Under the pieces are notes generated by a model. That model worked only from the letters and a program-made list of their open reading frames with translations. It did no database searches and was not told where the DNA came from. A stretch of DNA of 54,359 bases from a virus, in IMG/VR virus record IMGVR_UViG_3300023296_000483, positions 1-54,359 of that record. One strand, 5' to 3'. The first letter of the stretch is position 1; every line of letters starts with the position of its first letter. A program made the translations under genes and the position numbers. This document shows positions 23,478-31,764 of the stretch, piece after piece.

Positions 23478-23483
23478 TAAATA
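23478..23483 (+). promoter_or_regulatory. Late box, leaderless type
   Basis: GTAAATACTATATG: box, 4 nt, ATG at 23488. Confidence 0.55.
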
Positions 23484-23487
23484 CTAT

Positions 23488-24528
23488 ATGTTCCCAGTAC
23501 AAAATATTAAATACGCCAACGTTGAGATAACATCAAGGTGCAATGCAGCCTGTCCATTTTGCCCCCGTAACTTTAATGGATACGGTGTTCGAGATGGTTT
23601 CCCTATAATGGATATGACATTGGATCAATTTAAAACAATATTCGATCAGATACTTTCCAATGAAAATATGGTATTGGATATGTGTGGAACATACGGCGAT
23701 CCATGTGTATCGCCATATTTTGTGGAGATTGTGGAATATGTAAACGAAAAATATCCGCATGTTGAAATAGAAGTTCATACCAATGGATCGTTACGTTCGC
23801 CTGACTGGTGGAAAAACTTAGCCAGTAAAAACCTTAAAGTGACATTTGGTATCGATGGGCTTGAAGATACTCATAAGATTTATAGACAGCAAACATTCTG
23901 GAATAAAATCATTGAAAATGCACGTGCGTTCAATGATGCTGGCGGATATGCAACTTGGCAGTTTATTGAGTTTGCCCATAATCGACACCAACGCAATGAT
24001 TGTAAAATATTAGCAGAGAAATATGGGTTCAGTGAATTCAAAGTGTTTGATGATAACCGAAACGAAGGTGCGGCATATACGCCCATGGGTGAACCTTTTT
24101 GGATTGGCGACAATCCCGAACCACTTGTTCCACTAGATGAATATCTTAAACTAGAAAAACAAATGCAACAAAACTACGAAATAGACAATCAAATGATATT
24201 GTCAACATCGGTTGACTATGAAACAATCCAATGCAAATCAATCGATAGTAAAATGATATATGTGGCGGCGAACGGTGACGTGTGGCCTTGCTGTTGGCTT
24301 GGTGGATCATTCCCGCATACATACGACAGCGACTTTGGATATGAATTAAAGGATTTGAAACTTAATATCAATGGATATAAAAGATCGATGGTAGAAATAA
24401 TGAATGAGTTTTTAAAGATTAATAATGCATGGGATTCAAAATCACTTACACGGTGTGGGCATGAGTGCGGTCGGTGTGCGGATGGCACGGGTGGCGTTGA
24501 GCAAGGGATGGAAATCCAATGCTTTTAA
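23488..24528 (+). CDS. Radical SAM/SPASM protein
   Basis: 346 residues from ATG 23488 (an upstream ATG at 23470 is in frame). The [4Fe-4S] SAM cluster motif is RCNAACPFCPRNF (CxxxCxxC); DMCGTYGDPCVSP is the glycine-rich SAM-binding strand. A C-terminal SPASM-like region has CKSIDSKMIYVAANGDVWPC followed by CW, and a final CGHECGRC. It should be a full-length enzyme, unlike two radical SAM remnants elsewhere in the window. Substrate unknown; the start overlaps of the following SGNH gene suggest a shared pathway. Confidence 0.85.
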   Translation: MFPVQNIKYANVEITSRCNAACPFCPRNFNGYGVRDGFPIMDMTLDQFKTIFDQILSNENMVLDMCGTYGDPCVSPYFVEIVEYVNEKYPHVEIEVHTNGSLRSPDWWKNLASKNLKVTFGIDGLEDTHKIYRQQTFWNKIIENARAFNDAGGYATWQFIEFAHNRHQRNDCKILAEKYGFSEFKVFDDNRNEGAAYTPMGEPFWIGDNPEPLVPLDEYLKLEKQMQQNYEIDNQMILSTSVDYETIQCKSIDSKMIYVAANGDVWPCCWLGGSFPHTYDSDFGYELKDLKLNINGYKRSMVEIMNEFLKINNAWDSKSLTRCGHECGRCADGTGGVEQGMEIQCF

Positions 24529-25211
24529 TGACAAACGGTTGTAGTTTTACCGAAGGGGTTTATGATAACTTTAATAAATCGGATTCATGGCCATATCAGT
24601 TACAGCGAAAATATGATTGCGATTTAGACCAACTAGCAAAAGGCGGTGGTTCAAACGCCCGAATATTTAGAACAACGATTGAATATCTTTTGGATAATGA
24701 TCCCGATATGGTTGTTATCGGATGGACACAGCACGAAAGATATGAGCTACCGTATCACGATGGGGATATGATACGCATTATGCATTCAATGGCATTACCG
24801 GAGAGAGAAGCATTTGGCGATATAGTTGAGATGCGTGAGTTTTATTATAAAAACTGTTATAATAACTTGACTTTACTATACCAAACCGTGTATTATATAA
24901 GGACTGTACAGCGTATGTTAGAAGACAGAGATATCCATTATCTGATGTTTAATGCTTTAGAAAATGACTACTTGCATCAGTTTGAAGATGATAATCATCC
25001 TATTACTAAACAAATGCAACCACCTTATATGGGCATCGATAAGATAAACAATGATAAGTGGTTAATGTGGGGTTCAAGTATGGAGCAATACTTAGAGACA
25101 TATCCAAAAGCCGATGATTACGGGCATCCTGATATCGAAGGGCATACAGTCTGGACAGATTTGATATACAAGGATTTAAATGCCAAAAGCGAAAATTATA
25201 GTAAACGATGA
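24519..25211 (+). CDS. SGNH/GDSL-like hydrolase
   Basis: 230 residues. The N-terminus MLLMTNGCSFTEGVYDNF carries the block I Ser; MVVIGWTQHERYELP is the next core strand; DDYGHPDIEGHTVW supplies the terminal His. A second protein of this type lies at 34398. Such proteins are common in marine phage glycan regions and may be acyl- or sialyl-esterases. Overlaps both neighbours. Confidence 0.65.
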   Translation: MLLMTNGCSFTEGVYDNFNKSDSWPYQLQRKYDCDLDQLAKGGGSNARIFRTTIEYLLDNDPDMVVIGWTQHERYELPYHDGDMIRIMHSMALPEREAFGDIVEMREFYYKNCYNNLTLLYQTVYYIRTVQRMLEDRDIHYLMFNALENDYLHQFEDDNHPITKQMQPPYMGIDKINNDKWLMWGSSMEQYLETYPKADDYGHPDIEGHTVWTDLIYKDLNAKSENYSKR

Positions 25212-26202
25212 ATGCAATTGTAAGGTTACTGGTTTAGATACCTCTATACGAAAAAAGTTATACAACAAGTTCAAATATGAAGTACCGGGTGCGTTCCATA
25301 TCCCTTCGGTCAAACTAGGTCGGTGGGATGGGAAGATTGCATTCTTTCAAATGGGTGGCGGAACATATATCAATCTGCTTCCTGATATTCTTGAAGATAT
25401 TGAGAAAGAAGGATATACAGTCGATCTTGATGACCGCCGCAAATACGATTCATATGTTGAACCATTTGAAAAAGTAAAAGAAGATTCATATAAAGATTTC
25501 ATCTGGCCAGAGGGTCATCCCGTAGCTGGAACACCCGTGGCGGTTCGTGACTATCAGGTAGAGATTATCAATGGTTTCCTAGAAAACCCCCAAGGTGTCC
25601 AAGAAATCGCCACAGGGGCTGGAAAAACGCTTATAACCGCTATTCTATCGCATAAGTGTGAAGACCGAGGGCGAACCATTGTTATTGTCCCGAATAAGTC
25701 ATTGGTCACGCAAACGGAAGAAGACTATATCAATATGGGTCTAAACGTGGGCGTCTATTACGGTGATCGTAAAGACATCGGATTTCAGCATACTATATGC
25801 ACTTGGCAAAGCCTTGGTGCACTTATGAAGAAGACAGCTGCCAAAACCGAAGGCATTACTATCGAAGAGTTTTTATACGGGGTAGTGGCGGTTATTGTTG
25901 ATGAATGTTTGGATGAAAAAACATTAGTGAGCACATCGAAGGGGAATGTGATGATTAAAGATATTAGCGTAGGCGATATTGTGCTGACACTCAACGAACA
26001 AACCGGTGCCATGGAGTACAATCGCGTTATGAAACGACACGAGAACCTCGCATCGTCTAATGCGGAAGACATGTACGAGATTACGATGGACGATGATACC
26101 GTGTTGGAGATAACTGGTAATCATAAAATAAAAACTACTGAAGGATGGGTTCAGGCGAAGCATCTGACTATTAATCATGATATAATTTCGTACTTTGCAT
26201 AA
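25180..26202 (+). CDS. uvsW: UvsW helicase, N-terminal fragment with N-intein
   Basis: Residues 1-242 are the start of an SF2 helicase: the N-terminal DNA-binding part (VKLGRWDGKIAFF), the motif before Walker A (VAVRDYQVEIINGFL), Walker A (EIATGAGKTLITA), TIVIVPNKSLV and motif II broken after VDE. The intein begins at the next Cys. UvsW unwinds branched DNA and rewinds forks in recombination and repair, and clears R-loops. The break inside the DECH box makes the fragment inactive before splicing. The joined protein would be about 490 residues, shorter than T4 UvsW. Confidence 0.92.
   Translation: MPKAKIIVNDECNCKVTGLDTSIRKKLYNKFKYEVPGAFHIPSVKLGRWDGKIAFFQMGGGTYINLLPDILEDIEKEGYTVDLDDRRKYDSYVEPFEKVKEDSYKDFIWPEGHPVAGTPVAVRDYQVEIINGFLENPQGVQEIATGAGKTLITAILSHKCEDRGRTIVIVPNKSLVTQTEEDYINMGLNVGVYYGDRKDIGFQHTICTWQSLGALMKKTAAKTEGITIEEFLYGVVAVIVDECLDEKTLVSTSKGNVMIKDISVGDIVLTLNEQTGAMEYNRVMKRHENLASSNAEDMYEITMDDDTVLEITGNHKIKTTEGWVQAKHLTINHDIISYFA
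25906..26199 (+). other. N-intein (98 residues) of UvsW split intein
   Basis: Starts CLDEKTLVSTSKGNVMIKDI (block A) with DISVGDIVL and has block B as DTVLEITGNHKIKT. This is a canonical split position, after block B, unlike the TerL, UvsX and NrdA inteins in this genome. Confidence 0.9.
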
Positions 26203-26205
26203 ATA
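26200..26205 (+). promoter_or_regulatory. Late box in the UvsW intein gap
   Basis: GCATAAATACTATG overlaps the stop codon of the UvsW N-fragment. A bulged hairpin (CACCGC/GCGGGTG, about 26215-26233) follows, then the endonuclease start 46 bp from the box. Confidence 0.5.
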
Positions 26206-26251
26206 CTATGAACACACCGCACTAAAGCGGGTGTATTTATGGGATATTTAG

Positions 26252-27124
26252 ATGGCAAAAAAAGTTGATTGGAACAAAAGGTTGGAAGACGCAGGATTTG
26301 AGATTACAGTGACACAGATGGCAGATGGGTTGTTCGAAACGTCCACCGGTATTGTAGAGAAGGGTTACCTGCTATGGAATAGATTCCGAGCAGGTTGGGA
26401 CATTGATATTGCATATCACCAAAATCAAACATTGCGTGCCGAATATATTTCTAAACGCAAGTCTTCGGCGGCAAACCTTGGCGGAAGTGAATGTCAGAGA
26501 CAGCACGGCGACAAGATAAGAAAAAACCTTAACACTGGTACGCCGTGGAATAAGGATAGCCATACCGGGACTGTTCCGTGGAATAAAGGATTGACGAAGG
26601 AGAATGATGATAGGTTGATGAAATTATCCACCGATAGAATCGGGAAAGGTAATCCGATGTACGGTATTTCACCTACCATCGCACAGCGACACGCATCATC
26701 TGTTCGCGTCAAGGAAAATATTAGGACTGGGAAATTCACTCCTAATATTCATAATAGTTGGACACACTGGCAAGTAGAATACAACGGAATGAAATATAGA
26801 TCATCGTGGGAGGCTGCATGGCACTCGATTAACAGTGATTATGAATACGAGAAAATTAGAATACCATATATGCATGATGGTGTAGAGCACATTTACATAG
26901 TTGACTTTCACAATGAAGCACTTGGTATACTGATAGAGATAAAGCCTACCGAGTGTATGAATGATAAATCCCGTGCCAAGGAAAAATATGCTACGGAATG
27001 GGCTAATCAGATGGGATGGGGATACGCTATTGTATCGCAGTCGTGGTTCAAGCATAATATAGATGAGATAATGCTAACTGATTTACCAGACAGCATAAAG
27101 GATAAGGTGAGTAATATACGATGA
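26252..27124 (+). CDS. NUMOD-type / PD-(D/E)XK-like homing endonuclease inside uvsW
   Basis: 290 residues. The middle has NUMOD3-like DNA-binding repeats: GTPWNKDSHTGTVPWNKGLT and the following KGNPMYGISP. The C-terminal half looks like a PD-(D/E)XK fold: RSSWEAAWHSINSDYEYEKI, then IYIVDFHNEALGILIEIKP with Asp and the ExK pair, and YAIVSQSW. It lies between the two intein halves, and its stop overlaps the start of the C-intein gene by 4 bp. Unrelated in sequence to the endonucleases in terL and uvsX. Confidence 0.78.
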   Translation: MAKKVDWNKRLEDAGFEITVTQMADGLFETSTGIVEKGYLLWNRFRAGWDIDIAYHQNQTLRAEYISKRKSSAANLGGSECQRQHGDKIRKNLNTGTPWNKDSHTGTVPWNKGLTKENDDRLMKLSTDRIGKGNPMYGISPTIAQRHASSVRVKENIRTGKFTPNIHNSWTHWQVEYNGMKYRSSWEAAWHSINSDYEYEKIRIPYMHDGVEHIYIVDFHNEALGILIEIKPTECMNDKSRAKEKYATEWANQMGWGYAIVSQSWFKHNIDEIMLTDLPDSIKDKVSNIR

Positions 27125-27225
27125 AAATGAAATCTAAGATAATAATAAAAAAGCCAGCAATAACATACAATCTTCATGTGGAGAATAACCACAATTATGT
27201 GGCGAACAACGTAGTCGTATCGAAC
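27121..27225 (+). other. C-intein (35 residues) of UvsW split intein
   Basis: Block F is TYNLHVENNHNYVANN and block G is VVVSN followed by Cys+1 of the extein CHGAK. The penultimate residue is Ser instead of His, as in the TerL intein. Confidence 0.9.
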
Positions 27226-27972
27226 TGTCACGGTGCAAAAGCTGATATGCTGAAAAATATTCTAACGGGTCCAATGGCACATATTCCTGTTCGTTGGGGA
27301 TTGACGGGAACCGTTCCGAAAGAAGAGTTAGCAAAGGCTGGTATCCTATGTGCTATCGGTCCTGTATTGAATGAGGTATCAGCAAAATCACTTCAGGAGA
27401 AAGGAGTGCTTGCAAATTGCCATGTAAATGTGGTACAATTAATAGACATTAAAGAATACCCGAACTACCAAAGCGAACTGAAATATTTGTTAACAGATAA
27501 CGAACGTCAGAACTATTTGGCGGGTCTTATTGCAACGGTAAGTAAAAGTGGTAATATGCTTGTCCTTGTAGACCGTGTTCAGGCGGGTAAAGATATTGTA
27601 GTAAAACTAAACGATAACGGCTTTGATGCTATGTTCGTAAGTGGTGCTACAAAAGGCGATAAGCGAAAGGAAACCTATGACGAGATTAAAACAGGAACTA
27701 ATAAGATTATCGTTGCCACCTATGGCGTTGCTGCTGTGGGTATCAACATACCTCGCATCTTTAATCTTATGTTGTTGGAACCGGGCAAGAGTTTCATTCG
27801 TGTTATCCAGAGTATTGGGCGGGGTATCCGTAAAGCGGAAGACAAGGATTTCGTGCAGATTTGGGACGTTACGTCAACGTGTAAGTTTGCGAAGCGGCAT
27901 CTTACCCAAAGGAAGAAATTCTACAAAGAAGCGCAATATGAATATTCAATCGAAAAAGTGGACTGGCAATAG
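27121..27972 (+). CDS. uvsW: UvsW helicase, C-terminal fragment with C-intein
   Basis: After the 35-residue C-intein, 248 residues resume at CHGAK, completing the VDECHGA box. WGLTGTVPK is motif III (usually SAT/TGT). The second RecA domain has LVLVDRVQAGKDIV, NKIIVATYGVAAVGINI (motif V) and VIQSIGRGIRK (motif VI with its Arg finger). The ribosome-binding site AAGGTGA (27104-27110) is inside the endonuclease gene. Confidence 0.93.
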   Translation: MKMKSKIIIKKPAITYNLHVENNHNYVANNVVVSNCHGAKADMLKNILTGPMAHIPVRWGLTGTVPKEELAKAGILCAIGPVLNEVSAKSLQEKGVLANCHVNVVQLIDIKEYPNYQSELKYLLTDNERQNYLAGLIATVSKSGNMLVLVDRVQAGKDIVVKLNDNGFDAMFVSGATKGDKRKETYDEIKTGTNKIIVATYGVAAVGINIPRIFNLMLLEPGKSFIRVIQSIGRGIRKAEDKDFVQIWDVTSTCKFAKRHLTQRKKFYKEAQYEYSIEKVDWQ

Positions 27973-27982
27973 GTTTAAGTAA

Positions 27983-28231
27983 ATGACAGCAATATCCACT
28001 TATGGTAAACCGTTTGTCCCTATTCCGCACATCAGCCCCCACGACCGAATAGACATTGAACAAATCAATCATATGATTGCGGCAATAAACTATATAATGC
28101 CATTGATTGAAGATATTAAAGAAGATCAACGAATGCGAACAGAGTATCCAGCTGTTGAAGAAGCACATAAGAAATATGAATTTGTAAAAGGATTATGTAA
28201 TGAAACCAGTAACAACACTACAAGCATCTAA
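27983..28231 (+). CDS. Small protein with AWEHYQF-type tail (paralogue 1)
   Basis: 82 residues. RIDIEQINHMIAAINYIMPL forms a helix; the end TEYPAVEEAHKKYEFVKGLC is the divergent version of a tail shared with the next two genes. No function known. Confidence 0.65.
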   Translation: MTAISTYGKPFVPIPHISPHDRIDIEQINHMIAAINYIMPLIEDIKEDQRMRTEYPAVEEAHKKYEFVKGLCNETSNNTTSI

Positions 28232-28499
28232 CATTTATTATGACCCCGATGATTATTCAAATCGTAATTATATTACGGATTGCTATATTTCAAGTGGAAA
28301 CTCCCAACCGAAAGAACTTGGCAATAACCATATCGGATATCAGTTAACAATGATGCAAGACGAAATTAAAAGATTGGCGACAGAAATTAGCATATTGAAA
28401 GCTGAAAAAGAAGAAGAAAATAAAATCCGTGAAGATTTTCCAGCAGCACAAAAAGCGTGGGAACATTATCAATTCACAAAACAAATGGTAAGTAAATGA
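28200..28499 (+). CDS. Small protein with AWEHYQF-type tail (paralogue 2)
   Basis: 99 residues. A coiled-coil middle (LTMMQDEIKRLATEISILKA) leads to REDFPAAQKAWEHYQFTKQM. The start overlaps paralogue 1 by 32 bp and the end overlaps paralogue 3 (ATGA). I recall similar AWExYQ tails on small proteins of other marine phages. Confidence 0.7.
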   Translation: MKPVTTLQASNIYYDPDDYSNRNYITDCYISSGNSQPKELGNNHIGYQLTMMQDEIKRLATEISILKAEKEEENKIREDFPAAQKAWEHYQFTKQMVSK

Positions 28500-28960
28500 T
28501 TTTTGAAAAACTACGATCACGGGACAAATTCAAACTCGAAGAATTTTTTCATCGAAATTCCATAACAAATATTCGCATGGATGATACTCGTAAATATATC
28601 CGAGCCACGCTTCCAGAAAATTTTTATGCGGTCAACCCAATGGATGCGTCTGTTATGATCGAACACGAAGTTGAAGAAGTGTCTAATGTTAGGGCAACAA
28701 TGCCACTCGATGCTTTATTATATATTTCCGAATTAGATCGTGAAAATATTATGTTAGAAATTGATAAAAAGCGCAGCGACTTTGATCAATATCAAGAATA
28801 CGATAGAAAACGCCGAGCAGAAGAAGTTCTTGCAAACGAACGGTTCGAAACGTGGACAAGAGCAAACTATCCAGTGGCACAGAAAGCATGGGAACACTAT
28901 CAGTTTACATTGGAAATGTGTGCTGATAGTGATAATCCATATAAAAAGGATAACAAATGA
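28496..28960 (+). CDS. Protein with AWEHYQF-type tail (paralogue 3)
   Basis: 154 residues. An N-terminal unknown domain (ITNIRMDDTRKYIRATLP) and a charged helix precede TRANYPVAQKAWEHYQFTLE. The tail is nearly identical to that of paralogue 2, so it duplicated recently or is under strong constraint. Confidence 0.7.
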   Translation: MIFEKLRSRDKFKLEEFFHRNSITNIRMDDTRKYIRATLPENFYAVNPMDASVMIEHEVEEVSNVRATMPLDALLYISELDRENIMLEIDKKRSDFDQYQEYDRKRRAEEVLANERFETWTRANYPVAQKAWEHYQFTLEMCADSDNPYKKDNK

Positions 28961-29457
28961 GAATTTTAACAAACGAAAATAGCACATTTGAGATTGATGA
29001 GCTACCAGAAGAAATCGATGATATGCGTTTTTGTGTCCTTGATAACAGTGATCCGTCCGACCCTGACTATTACTTTTCACCACTAATCTTTCTTGAATCA
29101 TTCAACGCCCCCGCACTAGTTATGCAGATTGGCGACAAGCGTATCAAGATGCCAGTGGATTGGCAAATATTAATCGGTGAACCAGATTTCGGCGACCTTG
29201 AAGTTGTGCCATTAACCAGCATCAATGACCGTGGATTCAAAGCATTTGTCTTTAATCCTATCGGCAAAAAGACACCGCAATATCATCTTATTGAGTTGGC
29301 AGATGTATATACTGAAGTCCGCTGGTTCTTTCCGAAGTTAAAGCCGGGTCAACTATTAGCTATACCACTTGAAGGTGGCGACAGTCCAGATTGTGTATAC
29401 TTCGTTAAAGATATTACGAGACAATGTGAAGTCGTAGATATCAGTAAGGTATGGTAG
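28957..29457 (+). CDS. Protein conserved in marine T4-like phages, unknown function
   Basis: 166 residues. Segments FSPLIFLESFNAPALVMQIG, KMPVDWQILIGEPDFGDLEV and VRWFFPKLKPGQLLAIPLEG are as I remember them from a widespread marine T4-like protein. Beta-rich, no catalytic motif. Coupled to its upstream neighbour by ATGA. Confidence 0.75.
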   Translation: MRILTNENSTFEIDELPEEIDDMRFCVLDNSDPSDPDYYFSPLIFLESFNAPALVMQIGDKRIKMPVDWQILIGEPDFGDLEVVPLTSINDRGFKAFVFNPIGKKTPQYHLIELADVYTEVRWFFPKLKPGQLLAIPLEGGDSPDCVYFVKDITRQCEVVDISKVW

Positions 29458-29856
29458 ATGGAATTGTGCGACATAAAAGAGATTGACGACTTATTAGACG
29501 AACGACTTGCGATTATGAAATCACTTGATAATCTTAATTTTAATGAATTTAGATGTGCGTCTGTAAAAGTATCAGGTAGATTAAAATGTCGCAAGGCTAT
29601 TCACGATTCTATTAATCGAGTTGAATATATTATCGCTTCGGAAATCTATAAGCTTTTAGTAGAAGAATATAATGACGTGATTGGCAAGTTACAATCAAAA
29701 GGTATTAAAGTAGATAAAAAAGAGTTCGTTGAGTTTGACAAACAAGCAATGATTGATGGGTTATCCAAGTCTACTAATCGTGCCCTAATCAATCACGCCT
29801 ATGTAGGTCCAGATGACGACAAGGTTTACGCAACCGAACAAAAGTATGAGCAGTAA
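29458..29856 (+). CDS. Hypothetical helical protein
   Basis: 132 residues beginning directly after the previous stop. Helical with FRCASVKVSGRLKCRKAI and a C-terminal TNRALINHAYVGPDDDK. No family recognised. Confidence 0.65.
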   Translation: MELCDIKEIDDLLDERLAIMKSLDNLNFNEFRCASVKVSGRLKCRKAIHDSINRVEYIIASEIYKLLVEEYNDVIGKLQSKGIKVDKKEFVEFDKQAMIDGLSKSTNRALINHAYVGPDDDKVYATEQKYEQ

Positions 29857-30112
29857 TACAGCAACGATTTTAAAAGTGGAGCCGAGAGTTTATCACTATA
29901 ATCTACGCAACACCCAAATAGTTGACGAGATAAGTGAATTCATTAAACGGTCGGGAATGATTGAACGGATTGAATTCAGAACTGAAATAGTAGTTATGAA
30001 AATTAATTCTACTACCATTTATGTGTTACACTTTAAGGAACTAAAAGATACGTTCTTTTTCGATCTTATGTTCGCAAATGAAATTAAACAGGTATACGAC
30101 AACTATGGCTAA
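29846..30112 (+). CDS. Hypothetical protein
   Basis: 88 residues from ATG 29846, chosen because the eleven extra residues from 29813 shadow the upstream gene. RVYHYNLRNTQIVDEISEFI and VVMKINSTTIYVLHFKEL suggest a small alpha-beta fold. Confidence 0.6.
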   Translation: MSSNTATILKVEPRVYHYNLRNTQIVDEISEFIKRSGMIERIEFRTEIVVMKINSTTIYVLHFKELKDTFFFDLMFANEIKQVYDNYG

Positions 30113-30566
30113 ACTAGCATTATCATCAGTATTATCCGCACTGGATCGTAAAGACCGAGCGTTCTTTGATAATCTGAACGAAGAAGAACAAAAGGAAATC
30201 CAGCCGTATGTGCTAATACGGTATATGGCATTTTGTAAAGGTGGCGGCAAAGACCTTAAAGAATGGTATTTCCGTGCTACCAATGAGTTTGTGAATACAG
30301 GATTTTGGGATTTGAATAGCAAACACAAGAAGTTAATGTGGAATATGCTATGTGATATTAGTCCGAATATGGGTAAACAATTTCACGAATGGGTGCCTAT
30401 GGCGAAGAAGACTAAGAACAAGAAAATTGCAGTCCTTGAAGAAATATTTCCCAATCTGGGTGACATGGAATTGGAAACGCTAGATGTGATATATACTAAG
30501 GAAGATGTTAAACAGATGCTACTAGATAGGGGATGGGATGCAAAGCGAATTAAGTCCGCAATTTAA
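30105..30566 (+). CDS. 62: Clamp-loader small subunit (gp62-like)
   Basis: 153 residues from ATG 30105. The order LSALDRKDRAFFDNLNEEEQ, PYVLIRYMAF, EWYFRATNEFVNTGFWDLN, HKKLMWNMLCDISP, then a KKTKNKKIAVLEEIFPNLGD segment and the end DVKQMLLDRGWDAKRIKS fits gp62 of marine T4-like phages. With gp44 (not in the window) it loads the gp45 clamp. The identification is from remembered family pattern. Confidence 0.7.
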   Translation: MAKLALSSVLSALDRKDRAFFDNLNEEEQKEIQPYVLIRYMAFCKGGGKDLKEWYFRATNEFVNTGFWDLNSKHKKLMWNMLCDISPNMGKQFHEWVPMAKKTKNKKIAVLEEIFPNLGDMELETLDVIYTKEDVKQMLLDRGWDAKRIKSAI

Positions 30567-31230
30567 GTGCAACTTTTGTGGTAAATCATACCGCAGGGAA
30601 ACAACATTATTTGCGCATTCCTGTGAAAAGAAACGTCGCAAAGAACAAGAAAACGAGCGAGGTGTCCAGCTTGGTTATCGAACCTATCTGCGATTTTATA
30701 AGATAAAGCAAAACAAGCAAACCCCGCCAACCTATCAGGAATTTATGGAGTCACAATTCTACATAGCGTTCGTAAAATTTGGACGCCATATCAAAATGAT
30801 TAGTGCTAAAAAGCCAGAGAAGTATATTGATTTCGTAATCAACAGTGGAAAAAAATTAGACAAATGGTGTAGTGATGCATTATATGAAGACTATCTTATT
30901 GATATGCTTCGTAAAGAAAATCCAAGCGATACCTTACATCGGGCATTTGAGACTATGATTAGATGGGCAGATACGCACGAAGGTGAATGGTATCACTATT
31001 TTAAATATGCGGCACCATCGGTTATTTGTAATGATATATTACGTGGTGATATATCGCCGTGGGTATTATATAACTGTGATAGTGGACAGGAATGTTTGGG
31101 AAGTTTTAATGCAGACCACGTTGGAATGGTGTTTCGTTATATTGATCCAGATTATTGGATGAAACGATTTGAGAACTACATATCAGATGTAGAATATATG
31201 AAGACAATGTTAAAGGAAGCAAGATTATGA
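30538..31230 (+). CDS. C2H2 zinc-finger protein of marine T4-like phages
   Basis: 230 residues. An N-terminal finger, CNFCGKSYRRETTLFAHSC (last ligand Cys), is followed by a basic helix. The rest is a long helical-plus-aromatic domain (RWADTHEGEWYHYFKYAAPS). Overlaps the gp62 gene by 29 bp, so probably co-translated; possibly a replication or recombination accessory factor. Confidence 0.65.
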   Translation: MQSELSPQFKCNFCGKSYRRETTLFAHSCEKKRRKEQENERGVQLGYRTYLRFYKIKQNKQTPPTYQEFMESQFYIAFVKFGRHIKMISAKKPEKYIDFVINSGKKLDKWCSDALYEDYLIDMLRKENPSDTLHRAFETMIRWADTHEGEWYHYFKYAAPSVICNDILRGDISPWVLYNCDSGQECLGSFNADHVGMVFRYIDPDYWMKRFENYISDVEYMKTMLKEARL

Positions 31231-31400
31231 GATTACACTTATCAGAAACAAATGTAGAAGTTTATGTGATACCCGAGCATATCCAATCGATTGAACACTT
31301 AGGGGCAAACACGCTTGTACGCACGCAAGGCGTTGACTATCGTGTACGTGAAACACACGAGGTAGTAATACGGATGTACGAGGAAACAAAAAATGTTTGA
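31227..31400 (+). CDS. FlbD-like small protein
   Basis: 57 residues, beta-rich: MRLHLSETNVEVYVIPEHIQ, IEHLGANTLVRTQG, then YRVRETHEVVIRM. The pattern of a strand, xIxxI, TxVxxxxGxxYxVxEx resembles the FlbD family of small proteins found near flagellar genes and in phages. ATG overlaps the preceding stop. Confidence 0.6.
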   Translation: MRLHLSETNVEVYVIPEHIQSIEHLGANTLVRTQGVDYRVRETHEVVIRMYEETKNV

Positions 31401-31764
31401 TTGGAAAAAGCCGACAGTGCAACTATTGGGGAGATTTCAGCCATGGCATGATGGTCACCTTGAACTATTCAAGCGAGCCTATGCCAAGACGGGTCAGGTA
31501 ATGATTCAAATACGTGATGTGAACGGTGTCGAAGACAACCCATTTGATTTCAATACCGTTAAGGCAAATATTATTGAAGGTTTGAATAGTCACAGTTTTC
31601 ATATCGGTAAGCAATATGATATTATGTTAGTGCCGAATATTACAGAAATCGTTTATGGTCGTGGGGTAGGGTATGCTATTACCGAAGAAGTATTAGATGA
31701 AGCAACCCAAGAAATCAGTGCAACCAAAATCAGGGAACAAATGCGTAAAGATGGCACACTTTGA
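31393..31764 (+). CDS. NMNAT/cytidylyltransferase-like nucleotidyltransferase
   Basis: 123 residues. LLGRFQPWHDGHLELFKRA holds the HxGH motif and EISATKIREQM the ISxTxIR motif, both of the nucleotidyltransferase superfamily. The protein is short for NMNAT and lacks extra domains. Such proteins recur in T4-like phages and may act in NAD recycling, or in sugar or lipid nucleotide synthesis. Confidence 0.75.
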   Translation: MFDWKKPTVQLLGRFQPWHDGHLELFKRAYAKTGQVMIQIRDVNGVEDNPFDFNTVKANIIEGLNSHSFHIGKQYDIMLVPNITEIVYGRGVGYAITEEVLDEATQEISATKIREQMRKDGTL

